Shown: one piece after another, positions 36,301 to 51,300 of the stretch | How positions within the stretch are numbered: position 1 is the stretch's first letter | Layout of the letters: the number at the start of each line of letters is the position of its first letter | Assembly: GCA_002633005.1 (NCBI GenBank) | Contig: NMRA01000126.1 | Location: 328,963 to 392,962 of the forward strand | Length of the DNA: 64,000 nt | Origin: Phoronis australis | Taxonomy: Eukaryota > Phoronida > Phoronidae | Direction: 5' to 3' | Translations under genes and position numbers: made by a program | The notes under the pieces: model-generated | The model's database searches: none | What the model was told of the DNA's origin: nothing | Seen by the model: only the letters and a program-made list of their open reading frames with translations

Positions 36301-39300
36301 AATAGACATATGGCAAGGGAACAGTAATTAACACAGAAGTCTGCAACATCTGCATTTTTAATAACCTAAAGTAACATCAAAAACGGTTACTTTCCCCTTT
36401 AAGCCATCATGGTACACTTCTCAGTGGAGTCATAAAAAGGCAAGAATGATATATCATGCCCCAGTCAGTTTCACAAATTTTTATGTCTGCATCACAACTC
36501 ACTGTGCAACACCACTTAAATTTTTGTCAGCATTAGAGTGAGAAACATGACAATAATTTTGCAATAGATTAGCATGACAACAACAAACAACAAAGGACAA
36601 GGACTCCACAGATAAGCAGCATTGCGGGTAAGTACTGCAGAAGAGGCAATATGGTATTTCAGGATGACAATGTTGAGGCACAGCAGAAAAGTGTAGGGAC
36701 CAGAGACAACATCTCACATCTGAGACTCAATAACAGCAGATGACTGTGAGGACCAGAGATAGCCATCTCACATCTCTGACTCAATCACAGCAAATAGCTG
36801 CGAGAACCAGAGATATCATCTCACACCTCTGACCCAATCACAGCAAATAGCTGCGAGGACCAGAGATATCATCTCACATCTCTGACTCAATCACAGCAAA
36901 TAGCTGCGAGAACCAGAGATATCTCACACCTCTGACCCAATCACAGCAAATAGCTGCGAGGACCAGAGATATCATCTCACATCTCTGACTCAATCACAGC
37001 AAATAGCTGCGAGAACCAGAGATATCTCACACCTCTGACCCAATCACAGCAAATAGCTGCGAGAACCAGAGATATCACATCACATCTCTGACTCAATCAC
37101 AGCAGATAACTATGAGAACCAGAGATAACATCTCAGGTCTAAGACTCAATCACAGCAAATATCTGCAACATTGTATATACATTTTGATATGAAATGTAGG
37201 CTCCACCATGAATAACTATGACTAGGAATAAGACCAATTCACTACCATGCTTCACAGATTTACTTAAACCTAATAGAACTACACTGATTTATTTCACAGC
37301 ACAATCATGCACAATCAAAAGCAATAATTATTTTAAAGTCTTGTGAAAATCCATGTCATTTTTAATGTGCTCAGGAGAAACAATGTAAAAATCAATCTAC
37401 AGATAGAGAAACGGGCGAATGAGTATACAGAATGCGATTCCAATAGCCATTCATTGCAGGCTCAAGGTCAATGACCTTTCCTGGAAATGTTTAAGCAAAA
37501 ATTACCTGTTTGTACATTTTATATTCTGTTTTGCCCTTTGGGTCAAAGCTGAACACCTGAACGACGCTGCCAAGTGGCCTGATTGGCTGGGCCAGCAGAA
37601 AGAAGTCATTGAATAAAAATCCGACAAGTTCCTTGTTACTCTTTGCCTGCAATCAAAGACAGACAAGCAATTAGGCAAAAAGTAATTAACGCAGCTGCTG
37701 CTGCTGCAACAAATACTCAGTAAATATCGCTCTAAATTAATGCGTAAAGAACATGAATTTGGTCACACATCATATCGATTACGATTCTTGACACTGGGTT
37801 AAAGATGCTTAATTAGGGATAACAACATGAAAGTAATTATTTGCCCCAGATGCGATGACAGGGAAAACTCAAACTTATCAACAATTTTGTTTTTACACTT
37901 TTACACAGGCCACACTACCTACAGCATGAGTGTAAACACTGCACCATTTGGGAATCTACTTCCTTAAACCATGCACTTACACAACATATTTGGTCAAAAT
38001 CAGTTTTTTTAAAATATGCTGATGTTAAGTTTGCAGACAGTCTTGTTTTTGATCAAAAAATCAATATGAAAGCTAACCAAAAAGCTGTCTGTAGTATCAG
38101 CATATATTCGATAAAAACAATACACCATATACAACATTCAACTTGATATTACACCATCTTCTGAGAAAAAACTGACACTCACACTACACAAAATTTGAAC
38201 AAACCAGGAAAAAGCTCACAGACATTTTTTGCCAGAAAATCGTGAAGTGTTAAGCCCATTGAAACATTGGATGTTTTATATAGAGCACGACAACAATATT
38301 GGACTACGGATATAACAGTTTTTGTTAACTTTCACAATGTAGAAATAAACCTGTAGCATAACAGCTGTTCGAAGGAAAAATCAATCTGGCAATTAGAAAA
38401 ATTAAAGTGCAACACTGTAACAGAATTTGTCGAAAAACCAATATAAACGTGATTTTGAATGAAAAGTGAAACTTCAGTTGTTATCCAGGCTGAAATTGAT
38501 CAAAAACCAACTAAAGGGGCAAGTTTAGTGCATATTAGATTGTGACATAGCAATTAACTTAGTAACATGATGGGTGAATGAACAGACACAAGACGACCAG
38601 TTTGAATGATGCACCTGAACAAGTGGAGCCCCCTGTCAACACCTATACGTGAAACTTAGGTGCTGTATGTGCCAAGAGTCTATCTTATTTTACGTGCCGG
38701 GCCAAGTGTTCACTTCCGTGTAATGTTCCAATCCACAACACCCAAACCATTAGCACTATATAATACACACAGCCTGATTTGGTTATACCAAAATTTTGCT
38801 ATAATGAATGTTTCAGAAGAGTACCCTGATTCGACAGTTCAACTGTATGTTTGCATGTTTTTTAAAAAAATATCATTACTTTGAATACAAAAATGCAGGT
38901 GGTCTAAATGCAAAAAACAAGTAATTTCCATTCATTTTATCTAGTACTGAAAGACACACCCACCACTACTTAAAAATGAAGCCATTTTTAAAGTAAACTT
39001 CCATCTGTGTATGGTGTTACTAGGTAACAGAATAAACAAAATATTCTAATGGAAAAAAGTCACTCAGTTTGAAGTATGCAACCCGGGGGGGGGTCACTTT
39101 TGCAAATAGTGGGTAAGGGTCTGCTGCCACAAATTCATAATCCAGATCAATTTAATACCGGAGAAACAGGAAAATGAGTAACTGGCATTGGTATGGAGAG
39201 TCTCAGCATCAAATTTACAGCATAGGCATGGATGTCGGAACAGTTTTCACATACTAACACCCAATGCCACACAGAACTAACCACTGAAGCTTGTAATAGG

Positions 39301-42300
39301 TCATCATACAAAATACAGTTTATAAATAAAAGAACCCATTGATGAAACATGTTGCCTCAACACTGGACAACTCGCAACACAAGAACGTGTTTCTGACTTA
39401 GAATTGAAGACTATACCTTGTAGAGAGTTCCGGAAAAGAGAAATTTCCTTGGCCCCATACTGTTAGTGACAGAGTTGAAGGTTATTTTCTGGAACATACA
39501 TCAAACAATAACTTATGAATTAAATGAGATACTGGAATGCATACTTCCCATTGTAAGATGACTTTTAAGGTGATTAAACCAACACTGAAATGTTTCTACT
39601 ACAATTGGCATAAATAATTACAATTCAAAATTACATTAGGCACATAAAAATCATTACTTCAATCGTTCATATTATTTTGCAAAGGCTGCAGGTACATATA
39701 TTTGCAGACATCAGTTGATCTTCAAAGAGTTAATATTTGAAAAAGACACCTTGAAAAATGGTAACCATGACAACACTATGATGAATATGTCAAAGTATAA
39801 ATTCTTTGATTGGTTTCTTAACACAGAACTATAATTTATTTCAATGTGAATAAGCAGTCACTTCCAAGTTATTGTATCTTGTAGAATTATGTTTTGTCAT
39901 TGGCTTTAATTATTTTGTTCTCAAGTTTTACAGACTTTAGAAGGTGACCACCAAAAAAAAGTAAGTGTTTCAGGTTTTGAGTCGTAAAGGTTCACACTAA
40001 GTTCATAAGAAATAAAATTACATTCTGAATGCATTACTTTTACTTAGAAATCTAGTCAACGTAATGTTAATACTGTCTTGTACATTAACAACAACTGGCC
40101 AGAACTTTACTTTGTTAAAATTATCTGTTGAATATTACAACTGAATGTTTTTTGTCGAACTCCAATGCGAAATAAAATAAATGTAAAGTTACAAAAAGAT
40201 TTTATTATGCATTTTCCATTTTCGTCCTATTTCTGGAAGTATGTCTGCACATTTTCTGAGGCAATTCAGTCAAGGAAAAAAATGACGACCGTTCTCTCTA
40301 CAGCTGACCACCAATAATTCAATAAAAAGCAGGGACTGCAATGATGACCAATGACTTTTCCAGATGATGTATCGTTCCACAAATGAATAGGCTTGTGTGA
40401 TAGAAATATTTTTTGTGTTGTAAAATTCAACTGAAATAAATGATCAATAAAGTCACTATAACAATAAAAAAGAGAAAAAAGAGGGAATTGGAAATCAATT
40501 TAGAGGAAATTGAAACCAAAAAAATCTTCTTAAGAGAAGAAAATTCCAAGCCCTGAAAATGACATTGTTCTGCCCATTCCAGTAATTCCTTGCATTAATT
40601 CCAACATCCCGACTAACTCCTCTGTTGCAGAGCAATGTAGAAAAACGCATACCAGGATTGACCTATTTATCCTAATGTAGGGCTGGCAAAACGCTTTTGA
40701 GATGAGTTGGACAAGCACAGAAAGATTTGCAACTCACAGTTAAAACTTTAAGTGGCATTAGAACGCTGAATGGCAAACGACACCAGATGTGTAAATAACC
40801 GACTAACATGGCAGCAGTGTTCATCTGGGAGCCAAGTGCCCTACTGACACTTAACCTTGTGGGTAAATGTTGCTGAATAAGAGAGCACTGCGGTATTCCA
40901 GGAAGTGGCTAGTCGCCCTAAGCCTCTCACCTCAGCGAGCCCATCGCACTGAACATGGTTCTGTATCCACTCTAGGCGGTCTGAATTCTCCTTCTCCCGC
41001 ACCCCCTCATTCACTTGACTGCACAGTTCATTTGCCGCATCCACTGCGTCTCGTAGATTCTGGTGGTCAGGATGGGTTGGAGGGGTGTACTCCAATATCT
41101 AGTAAAACAGTAAAGTAAAGTAAAACATCTCGTTGAACAATATGCAAATGATTATCAAGGTTTTTCGTTGAATTCATCACTTTATTTTCCGTAACAGTTA
41201 TTTTTCTGTAACAGTGAGTTATTTTTCATGTAAATTTGACTTTTAAAGTGTGAACATGATTTGTGACAAACCTTTTGTATAAGCAATGGATACTTTGTAA
41301 TTCGCTGCATGGGCTTTAACAGGAAGCTACTCAGTGGCATGCCTTTTGTGCGGGAGTCCTGGCAACATTTCTGAAACATTACAAAATTAACATTCAACTC
41401 ACTTTTGTTTCTTTATAAACAATCATTATAAAACTAATACTAAGACTAAAGTAAGTAAGTCTTGTCTTGATTTTCGATATTACCAATTTACACTCAACAT
41501 AAGCTCAAGCGGACACTATTTCATTTTGACAACTGAAGGACAAATCAAAATAAAAATTAATGTCTCCTTCAATAATTTTTAATACGTTTGTTACATGTGT
41601 CATATAACATACACAGCATAAGATGACTCATGAACACACAGATTAGTTCTTTGTATAAATCATAAATAACTGTGGTCATACCACATGACCCATTGGGACT
41701 GAAAAGATCTCGGACCCAGGATGTGGGACTTTCTGCAGTCCAAGCAGACAGTCTGCAGTTGTGAAACCACTGGATTATTGATCCATCACAGATTATTGCT
41801 ATCAGACACAGCATCCTGTCAGGAATTTTAATCACGCAATGACCACAATTCTATAAATCAGAGCATGTAATACACAATGCCAGATGAATGTACCAGTAAT
41901 TTAAATAACCCACGATATCTCCGGATTCACCTAGTATGAACTCTGGGTATAAATGTGTGTATAATCAGCTTTTACCTGACAGACTTCCTTGAACTGCGGT
42001 GAAGTTTCAAACTTGTGCTGTATTAGGGCAGCTGCATTGAGTTGACAACTGCAGAAGCGAATGTATGGAGTAAGATGGGGCAACTACAAAACAAAACAAA
42101 AAAACAAACCACAGTTAAATGATGGACATATAAAGGTAGGGAATTAAATGTGAACAATTATAAATCATGAATTCTAGACTTACTATAAATTTTCTGATAT
42201 AGAAGTAACCAGATGGCTCCGCAATGTCGGGAAATTTATTTTTTAGTAAATCCAGTAGATATGAATTTAATAATTTTTAACATCAGAGAGATAATTATTT

Positions 42301-45300
42301 GAAGCTTATATCTCTGGTGTCACATGGATAACTGTAAAGCAAGACAAAACAACAGATAATGATGTCTTTGTGTTTACAAATGTCAGAAAATAAATTTAGC
42401 CCAAAAAGTACACCAGCTGTCCAATTTCAAAATCATAATTGCCCACTGCATTTTGCTAGATGGTGATTATGTTATGATGTTGGGATGATGAAAAAATTTA
42501 GATTACGTGAATACCGGTAATCTATATAATACTAACTCAACAATATCATTAATATTCAAATAGACAATCGACAAATTCAGCAATAAGCGCATGTTCTACT
42601 TATAAGCAGTCACACATTACGACACCTCAGAGATAAGGTGATGATAAGGTGAGCTCAAGGCCACCTTAAGTTACAATGACTTTTCAACTAACTTAAGGTG
42701 ATACTAAAATTTAAGTGGATTTATATGTATTGTGAATGAGACGCTAATCTAAGGTGATCTTCAAGATAAGGTGGCTTTGAGTTACCTCTGTACACAGTGA
42801 CACATCACACTCTATACACAGTACCCATCACATTCATCAAGCAACGATTGTTGCAAAGTTTGTTGATCAAAAGCAATCATAGGTTGTCATACAGAGATCG
42901 GTTATCAATGCCATTAGAAAATTGCACTTCCGAAAGATCAAGCAATTAACAACAAGTTGGAGTCAACAGCTGAAAGCCCCAATGGAAGAGACGATAAGAT
43001 AGTACGTAAATTTTTGCAATGTATTGTATACTTATGCATGTGGGCCACAGGACCTTTGTACAATAAGACATTCCTGTTCACAGAAAAGCTTAGGCTTTAA
43101 TACAGTGAAAACTTTGTGGCACTTTGAAAAGCTTGTTGAACCATTTATGTGCAAACACCACTCTGTATGGTGTCAACAGAGACACCTTTTGCCCATGAAG
43201 AGAACAAAACTACCCATCAAGATAACACACACCAGGTATTTAAGAAATATCGAAACATTTCAAAATTTTTTGGAAACTTAAACCAATCAGATCAAAATTT
43301 ATGTCTTACCCTTTTAACAACTAAAGCATAATCAGTTGTTTGAGGAGATAAGAGGTTTTTTGGTGAACCGCGAATTAAACAACATTTCAGTTAACCCTGA
43401 ACCATACCGTGGCCCACCTTGACCAACTTGTATTTGTAGTCAGCAATGAAAACATCCTATTTATGTGATATTACCATTTTGAAATTACATACAAATCACT
43501 GAACTAAAGCTCAGAACATTTACAAGGAACAATGCTGGCTGGAGACTGTGAAAATCTGTAATGTTTACAGGCCTTGCACTAGTTAAAGCAAGAGGAAAGA
43601 TATGATTGTTATTGATATCAGACTTCACAAAAAAGTTTTAAAACTGCATAAAAGGCTGCATTGTAACAGTTTTCCGAGGACAATTTTATCAAAACACAGT
43701 ATCTTTTCGAAAAATAAACTTAATCACAGTAACTTTTGTAAAAAATTGACTGTATATGTTTGTCAAATTAATATGCACCTATCCAGCTGTAATTTTTTAA
43801 TACAGAAACAAAATTCAGTCAAATCGTCTCCAATACAAGCTGGGCAACTGACAGAGCTGTGATCACAGACTAGGCAACTTTTACGTTGAAGCAGTATCCA
43901 TTACACAAAGATAGTGTGAAGGGACTCTTGCTAAGATAACAAGACACGACTTGTTGAAAGTACTCACATTTTCACACAAGATGTCGCCGATGATGTGTAT
44001 CACCTGACCTTTCCCACTCATCTGCTTTCTCACCCTCATGGCTCTGAACAAAATGTCACATGTTTTATACAAACACAAAAGCATTAAAACACCAAGGATA
44101 ATAGGGTGATGTACAGTGGTTGTTAATAATCTTTACATTTTAGTGTTTTAACGCTGTTATTAAAATAAACAAAGATGACATTATCAGATCACCTCACTCG
44201 ATTGACTTTGCTGGTTCCACTGGATAAACCAGATACAACTTCTGATTGGTTGTCAATGGCGTCTTCCAGTTTACATACCAATCACATGTCATTGCCGAGT
44301 GACTCAACCCGACAAAACCAGTAGACAATACAGTGCAGCCAATGTAAACATTATTAGTCATAACAAGAATCTTACTTCAACAGTTTGGTATTGCATATAA
44401 TCAGTTCTTTCCAGTTGACGAAGATAGACTGCAGCTCCTGCTCAGTCAACACTTTAGCAGCTGATAGTGGACGATAGAAGACCTCCAAAACTATGGACAT
44501 GTCGGCCATGTATGACTCCTCTGTGTTGATCAGTTCATGAAGGTGTTGCATGCGTTTCACCTCTGTAGGAGAGGTCACGGCAAGAACGTCTGGGTCACTC
44601 TGCCCTACAAATTTTAGATGACAAGGCACTGTTACTAACTACTAGGTAATTAAAACTCAATTTTACCCACTGGGAGTTTTTAGGAAATGAAACGTGAAAC
44701 ATTGTTAGTAATCACTGAAAAAATCTATTTAAGAAAATTTACTAAAAATCATTCCACCATTTGCTCACCAGAAAGCATTCATGCATGTACCGCAAGATCT
44801 CTGGATAAAACTACAAAAATTGTTGGGCCAGTTGTTCTTTTCCAAAAAATTATCAACAAAATACCCGACGGGGCCTTCAGGAAAGTGGGTGACCGGCAGA
44901 CAATATGACGAGAACCTACCCCAAACAGGTAGTTAAGCTACCAAGAGACAAAACCAGGATGTACCTGGGAAAATACTCAACTATGAAGCAAATCATCTAG
45001 ATACTATCACATCCTTTCAAAGCAGACAACTTCAACAGAAAATTATACTAAAATTTTTGTTTTGTTCTAAAAGGAACATAAACTTTTATGACATTACGTA
45101 CTAATACTCTGTCATTCTAAGAAGATATGAGGGCATGGAACATGGGCTTTTAAGGTTTTCAAAATTTCTGTTAACTCTAGTCTTGACAGTGGAAACGTTT
45201 ACGATGGTGTCAATGACATTTCACTACATGAAGTTAGATTTCTCAGCTGAATATCCATCACTCCAACAAATACTCATTAAATAAGTATTCCACTTAAAAC

Positions 45301-48300
45301 AGATAACCAATTGCAACAAAATCAATGGGGCCTACACTTCAATTTGCAGGTACCACCAGGGTTTTCCCATGAACATTACTTTACTCTAATTTTCATCCCG
45401 TCAAGCTTTTTTTCTTTTACCTTAGGCCTTTAACTTTCATGGGAATTTTCTTAGCTTGTCAATCATTAAGTTCTGACCCAGTCTTAACAAAACTTAAGAA
45501 CACAAAATGGCATTTCATTTTGAAGAATTTCTCAACTAACTGAATATTATACTTTGTTGTAAGCATAGTTTGTACAACACAGCGGTCACCTAACATTAGA
45601 AAAATTGTGCATTTACAGCAATTTATCAAGCCATTCTGAAAATGGCAAATATTTTTTATCTCGAAGTGAGGATTTTTTATCAGTTAGTTGAACACGAATT
45701 CCCTAAAGTTTGTACTTTTACAACAACAAAAAACAGATTTCAAAGTTGGTTAAAATGGGTAAAACTCGCAAATTCGGAAGTGAAACATTTGTGTTACATG
45801 AATTATGCCTCTCTCTCATCTTGTCAACTAGTGCAATGCATTGAGAAGTGCCATGACTGAATCACAAACGGTAAGCATGACCTCTAGATAGGAAAGTATT
45901 ACACACAATCATCCTTTGAGCGGTTTGGTTGATAGAGGGGTGGATGCAAACAGTAAAAATGGCCACTAGGTGACGCAAAGTATGTCAAATCCATCCGAAA
46001 ACGGGAGAATAGCGTCATCTCACTAATAGGTGCCTACACACCAAATTTCATGAAAATCCGTTCAGGACTTTTGAAGATACAAAGGTAAGCGTAAAAAACT
46101 AAAATTGCCACTAGGAGGCACACCGGTAGTTGAATCTGTCCAAAAGTCGTCGTCGTCCGTTGTTAACATCATATAAATATACTTACTAAATTTCGTAAAG
46201 ATCCTGCAAACGGTTTAGGAGATACAGCCATAGGCGCAAATAAAACAAAACTGCCACTAGGAAGCGCCACAGTAGTCGAAATCCTTGGAAAATCATCACC
46301 AACCGTCCTCTTCATAGTAAGCACATACATGCCAATTTTAACAATCATCCTTTGAGCGGTTTGGTTGATAGAGGGGTGGACGCAAAAAAACAGACTCGAA
46401 AACAGTAAAAATGGCCACTAGGTGGCGCAAACTATGTCAAATCCATCCGAAAACGAGAGAATAGCGTCATCTCACTAATAGGTGCCTACATACCAAATTT
46501 CATGAAAATCCTTTCAGGACTTTTGAAGATACAAAGGTAAGAGTAAAAAACTAAAATTGCCACTAAGAGGCACACCGGTAGTTGGATCCATCTGAAAGTT
46601 CGCTCATGCCGTCCCATTCATGAATGGAACATATGTGCCAAATTTCATGAACGTATGTCAAAGGGTTTTGGAGATAGAGCAGCGGACGCCGGACGGATGC
46701 CGCCCGGACAGACGGAGATGACGGCATAATGCGTCCCCACATAAATATGTGGGCGCATAAAAATCGCCACTATAAGGTGCCTTAGTAGTTGGACCCATCC
46801 ATAAATCAATGCCAACAGTGGTCTTCTGATCAGGAAAACACCCTTCTATCAATTTGATAACATTCCTTTAGGTGGCTCAGCAGATAGAGGCAGATGTCAA
46901 AAAAGGACTCTTCAAAATAAAAATGGCCAATAATTGGTGCAGAATATGTTGAATCCATAGGCAAATGGAAGTGCTGCCATCTCCTTCATAGAAACCTACC
47001 TGCCAAATTTTATGAACATCAGTCAAGCAACTCCAGAGATACAAAGGCACACTCAAAAATAATTGTAACTAGAGAGCGCAGTGGAACTCCAGAGATACAA
47101 AGGCAAACTTAAAAATAATTGTAACTAGAGGGCGCAGTGGAAGTCAGATCAGTCTAACACCTGTCGTCATCCATCTTTAGCATCATAGGAACATATCTGA
47201 CAAATTTTACAAAGATCCTGTAGGGGTTTAGGAGAAATGGCTGTGGATGCGAAAAAGCAGAAGTGCCACTAGAGAGCACCACAGTGGTCAAAATTGTTCA
47301 AAAATCATTGTCAGCCATGCTCTTTCTAGCAAGAACACAATACCAATTTTCATCACTATTCTTAGAGTGGTTTGGCCAAAAGAAAGATGGACACCAAAAA
47401 ACAAACTCGAAAATAATAATCAAAATGGCCACAAGGAGGCATACACTAAACCAAATGGCCACAAGGAGGTACACACTAAGCCAAATGGCCACAAGGAGGC
47501 GCATTTTAAGCCAAATGGCCACAAGGAGGTGCACACTAAGCCAAAAGGCCACAAGGAGGTACACACTAAGCCAAACGACCACAAGGAGGCGCACACTAAG
47601 CCAAATGGCCACAAGGAGGTGCACACTAAACCAAATGGCCACGAGGAGGCGCACAGTAAGCCAAATGGCCACAAAGAGGCGCACACTAAGCCAAATGGCC
47701 ACAAGGAAGCACACACAAAGCCAAATCCATCTAAAAATGGGAAGGTGTCATCCCCTTTAACAGAAACCTACTTGACAAATTTCATAAAAATATGCCAGAT
47801 ACAGACAAAAACATGAATAAGTAAATTGCCACTAGGGGTCACCGGGGTAGTCGAATCTGCCCATAAGTCGTCAACTGTTGTCATCTTTCTACATTAATAC
47901 ACTTGCCAAATTTAAAAAAGATCCTGCAGAGGGTTTAGGAGATAAAGTCATAGATGTAAAAAAAAACTGCCACTAAGAGGCATCAAAGTAGTTGGAGCAT
48001 CTGAAAATCATTGCCAGCCGATTCCTTCTCAGTAGGAATATTTATGCCAATTTTAGCCGATAGAGGGGCAGACGCGAAAACAGTAAAAATGACCACTAGG
48101 TGATGCAAAGTACACAGAATCCAGCTGAAAACGGAAAGGTGGCGTCACCCCACTAAAAGATACCTATAAGCCAATTTTCATTAAAATCCATTAAGGAACA
48201 ATGAAGATACAGAGGAAAACATAAAAACTTAAATTGCCACTGGGGGGCACACTGGTAGTCTGATTTGTCCAAAAAGTCCCTCATGCCATCCCATCCATGG

Positions 48301-51300
48301 CAGAAACATATTTGCAAAATTTCATGTTAAAGGATATTATGACACCCATTTCATAAGAGTAAGAAACTAAAATTCAATTTAGCTCAACAGGGTGAAATGG
48401 GACTTGAACTGCAAAATTATTGTTTCCTTATTGTTGCTGAGAAACAGCTGAATACAACTGGAGTAAGAGACAATTTTCTAGACGACTGCTATTCTGTAAT
48501 ATATTTCTAAACTTCCTAGCAAAAGTTTTCCTCTCAAAAAGTTCTTGACAACAGCTGCTTCTTGAAATACTACAACCCTTCCCTCAGTCTGCGGTATTTA
48601 CTGACAATGCTGCTCATCTGTGGCGCAAATGAACCACCATTGCACAGCACTGCTGTACTAGCCATTATTTTACACCAAAATTGGTTTGCCGTTCCTCATT
48701 CAAATGCCAACAAAGACTGTTGTATAACAAGTTGCAATGGCGACCTGTATTTTGTTTTGAAAAACTTGAATGGGACATGATAAATCGGCTCAGAAGTGTG
48801 TTAGAAGTTCTACCATCAAAAACTAGGTCAGCCATTCAATGCATATTTACCTCTGCAAGATTACACTTGAATTCAGGATTTGGGAATTCACTTGATTGAA
48901 TAAGTTTGTTGTCTACACAAGAACACTTGACTGTGTGAAATTTAGAAAATTTCCAAGGTATACAGTAACAGTATTATTTATTAACTGAATGTTATTATGA
49001 CATTAAAAGCGAGATATCAATTCACAAAATTGTTGAATAAACATCCCAGAGCAATATTATTCTTCAACTAAAGAGTTCACATGATGGGAAAACTGTCAGC
49101 AGACTTTCAAGTGCTTTCACCTTTACAAGTAGAACAATGTGACCTTCCAAGAACAGTTTGCTTTGTTTCCAAAAAAGTTTTAAATTAGCAGCTGCACGAG
49201 TCCAGTAAGCTACATCCTGTAAATGACCCAACACATGTATAAGCAGCTAAAACCAAGTCTGAGTCAAGACGATTGACAAAAAGCCTTTGGCAACTGTTTA
49301 CACTCTCTGACAACTTTTTGACTCTTCTTTCCCCAAAATGTGAACGCTGTATCAAGTAGAGTCCAGACTGGTACTTAATCTGGTGCAAATTGTCCCAGGA
49401 ACGAGATGGGTGCAAGTCATCAAGTGGACAAGTGCAACTTGAGACCAGCATGACCTCTTCAAGCTGGGCAACAACAGCATGTCCCAGCACAGGGATCTGC
49501 GTGACTTGAAGCCGTGTCAAGGTAGAATTATTAGACGTGGGCTTATGCAACTCGGCTCATATGTATACTTTACTGTCATGACACACGTGCAGAGTGATGC
49601 TCTTTTAATCACTTCTGCCTTGACATTGGAGGAAGGTTTGTCCAATTGATCGAGGACAAGTTGGCCCTGAGGTAACTTGCACTTGGACAACTGCCTGCCT
49701 GGATACAGCAAATATTCTATTGAGGTTTAACAAGTTAGGACATAATTTTGTTTTACCATTTTAGGCAGCAATAGTACACTATCAACAGAATCACAGACCC
49801 AACTAATAACCAACAAAAACAACAACAGTGTCATCAATACAAAATCCATCCTAGCTTCCTGTCTTGTTCTGTATGCACAACCAGTCCCATGATTGCGCAA
49901 ACAACAGTCTTGTCTTGTCTCTCGGTCACTAGTAACTACTGTACTTGACAAATTAGAAATAATGCATCTGAGATACATGCAAACAAATTTTGAGAACAAG
50001 ATAATGGCATGAACTAATGAGAACAAAAATGATTATAGGACAACCTGAGTTCATTTCTATTTCAATGATTTCATTTCTATTTCAATCATATAAGTTAAAA
50101 TAATACATATTTTCAAATTTCAAGGACACCCAAATTACAAATTTCTAAACGACATTCTAAACATTATTTCAATGCTATTTAGCAATTGGCTTATGCTACA
50201 GTGCTAGCAAATTAATGATCAAGGATACTAGAAAAGCCATCACATTCTGCAGGAAATGGCTGACCAGGCTAAGAAACCTGAGTGAGCAGAATCTCCTGGG
50301 TGATTCAATAGAATGATAGAAAACAATACGAATCAATGAGGTCACACGCTTTGTATGGATAAGCTGTTGTCAGGAGGTGCTTTCACAACTCGGTCGGTCG
50401 ATTTGCTAGCACTTTGTGAATTTTAACCAATTACAGTATTAAATAGATGTATTACACTTTCATGTAACAGACAGTACAGATGTAGCATTAGTTCACTTTA
50501 ATAATAAGCCTCTAACAAAAATTAGATGCACCCAAAATACATGAATGGCAACCATTCCAATACCTTCAGGAAGTTCATAACCACAAAAATAATGTACTGT
50601 CACGAACACTGATATTCAGTGTTTAGAGATGACGTATCTGCCACTATGATGATTTGGTTCCACAAATAGGAAAATAGAAAGTCACATCACATTTTCAAAA
50701 AATGTTCAGATATCGAATTTTTTTCTCGATTCAAGTAACCAGAAGGCAATTCATAACTTGAATTATTATTCTCAAAATTATGGGTTTGGATCAATCAATG
50801 AGCTCCGACAATGGCTGCAGCCATTGTATGCTCCAGGGAGTTGAGGAGTGAGACTGACTGGGTTCATTACCAGGTAATAATATTGGAAGTGCTTAGCAAT
50901 TGACAGCGCTATGTAAATGTGGCCTAATTATTATGATTACTACTTTTAATGTTGGGATTATTGTTCTATTTCACAGAGTCCAAAATGCCAAAATGACACC
51001 ATACTACACAAGCGAATTATCAGATCATACCCATATTTCTTAATAATTAGCAAACCATGTCATTAACATAAATTAAGCGCCTTTGAGGTGGAGAAAAGGT
51101 ATTAGAAACTAGGTATTTAAAGACTCCCTTTACTTCTATCAGCTGTGTGAAAATACAGTCTCAAAATTTACAATCTTTCTCGTATATGACACCACAGCCA
51201 TTATCTCATCAACGCAAAACTTGTCATACAATCTTCAAAAGCTAATAATACTCTTATCTTGCAAATTGGTTTTTGTAATTAGGAATGGTGAGACTTCCAC

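Noticed and set aside
41690-41780. tRNA-like sequence on the minus strand
   Set aside because: Only a weak B-box-like GGGTCCGAGAT and a vague A box; no convincing cloverleaf. At most a very old SINE fragment.
47247-47816. 189-codon plus-strand frame with ten-residue HKE repeats
   Set aside because: Openness comes from the 30-bp array (a multiple of three). Other frames on both strands are open for the same reason, and the flanks are non-coding repeat.
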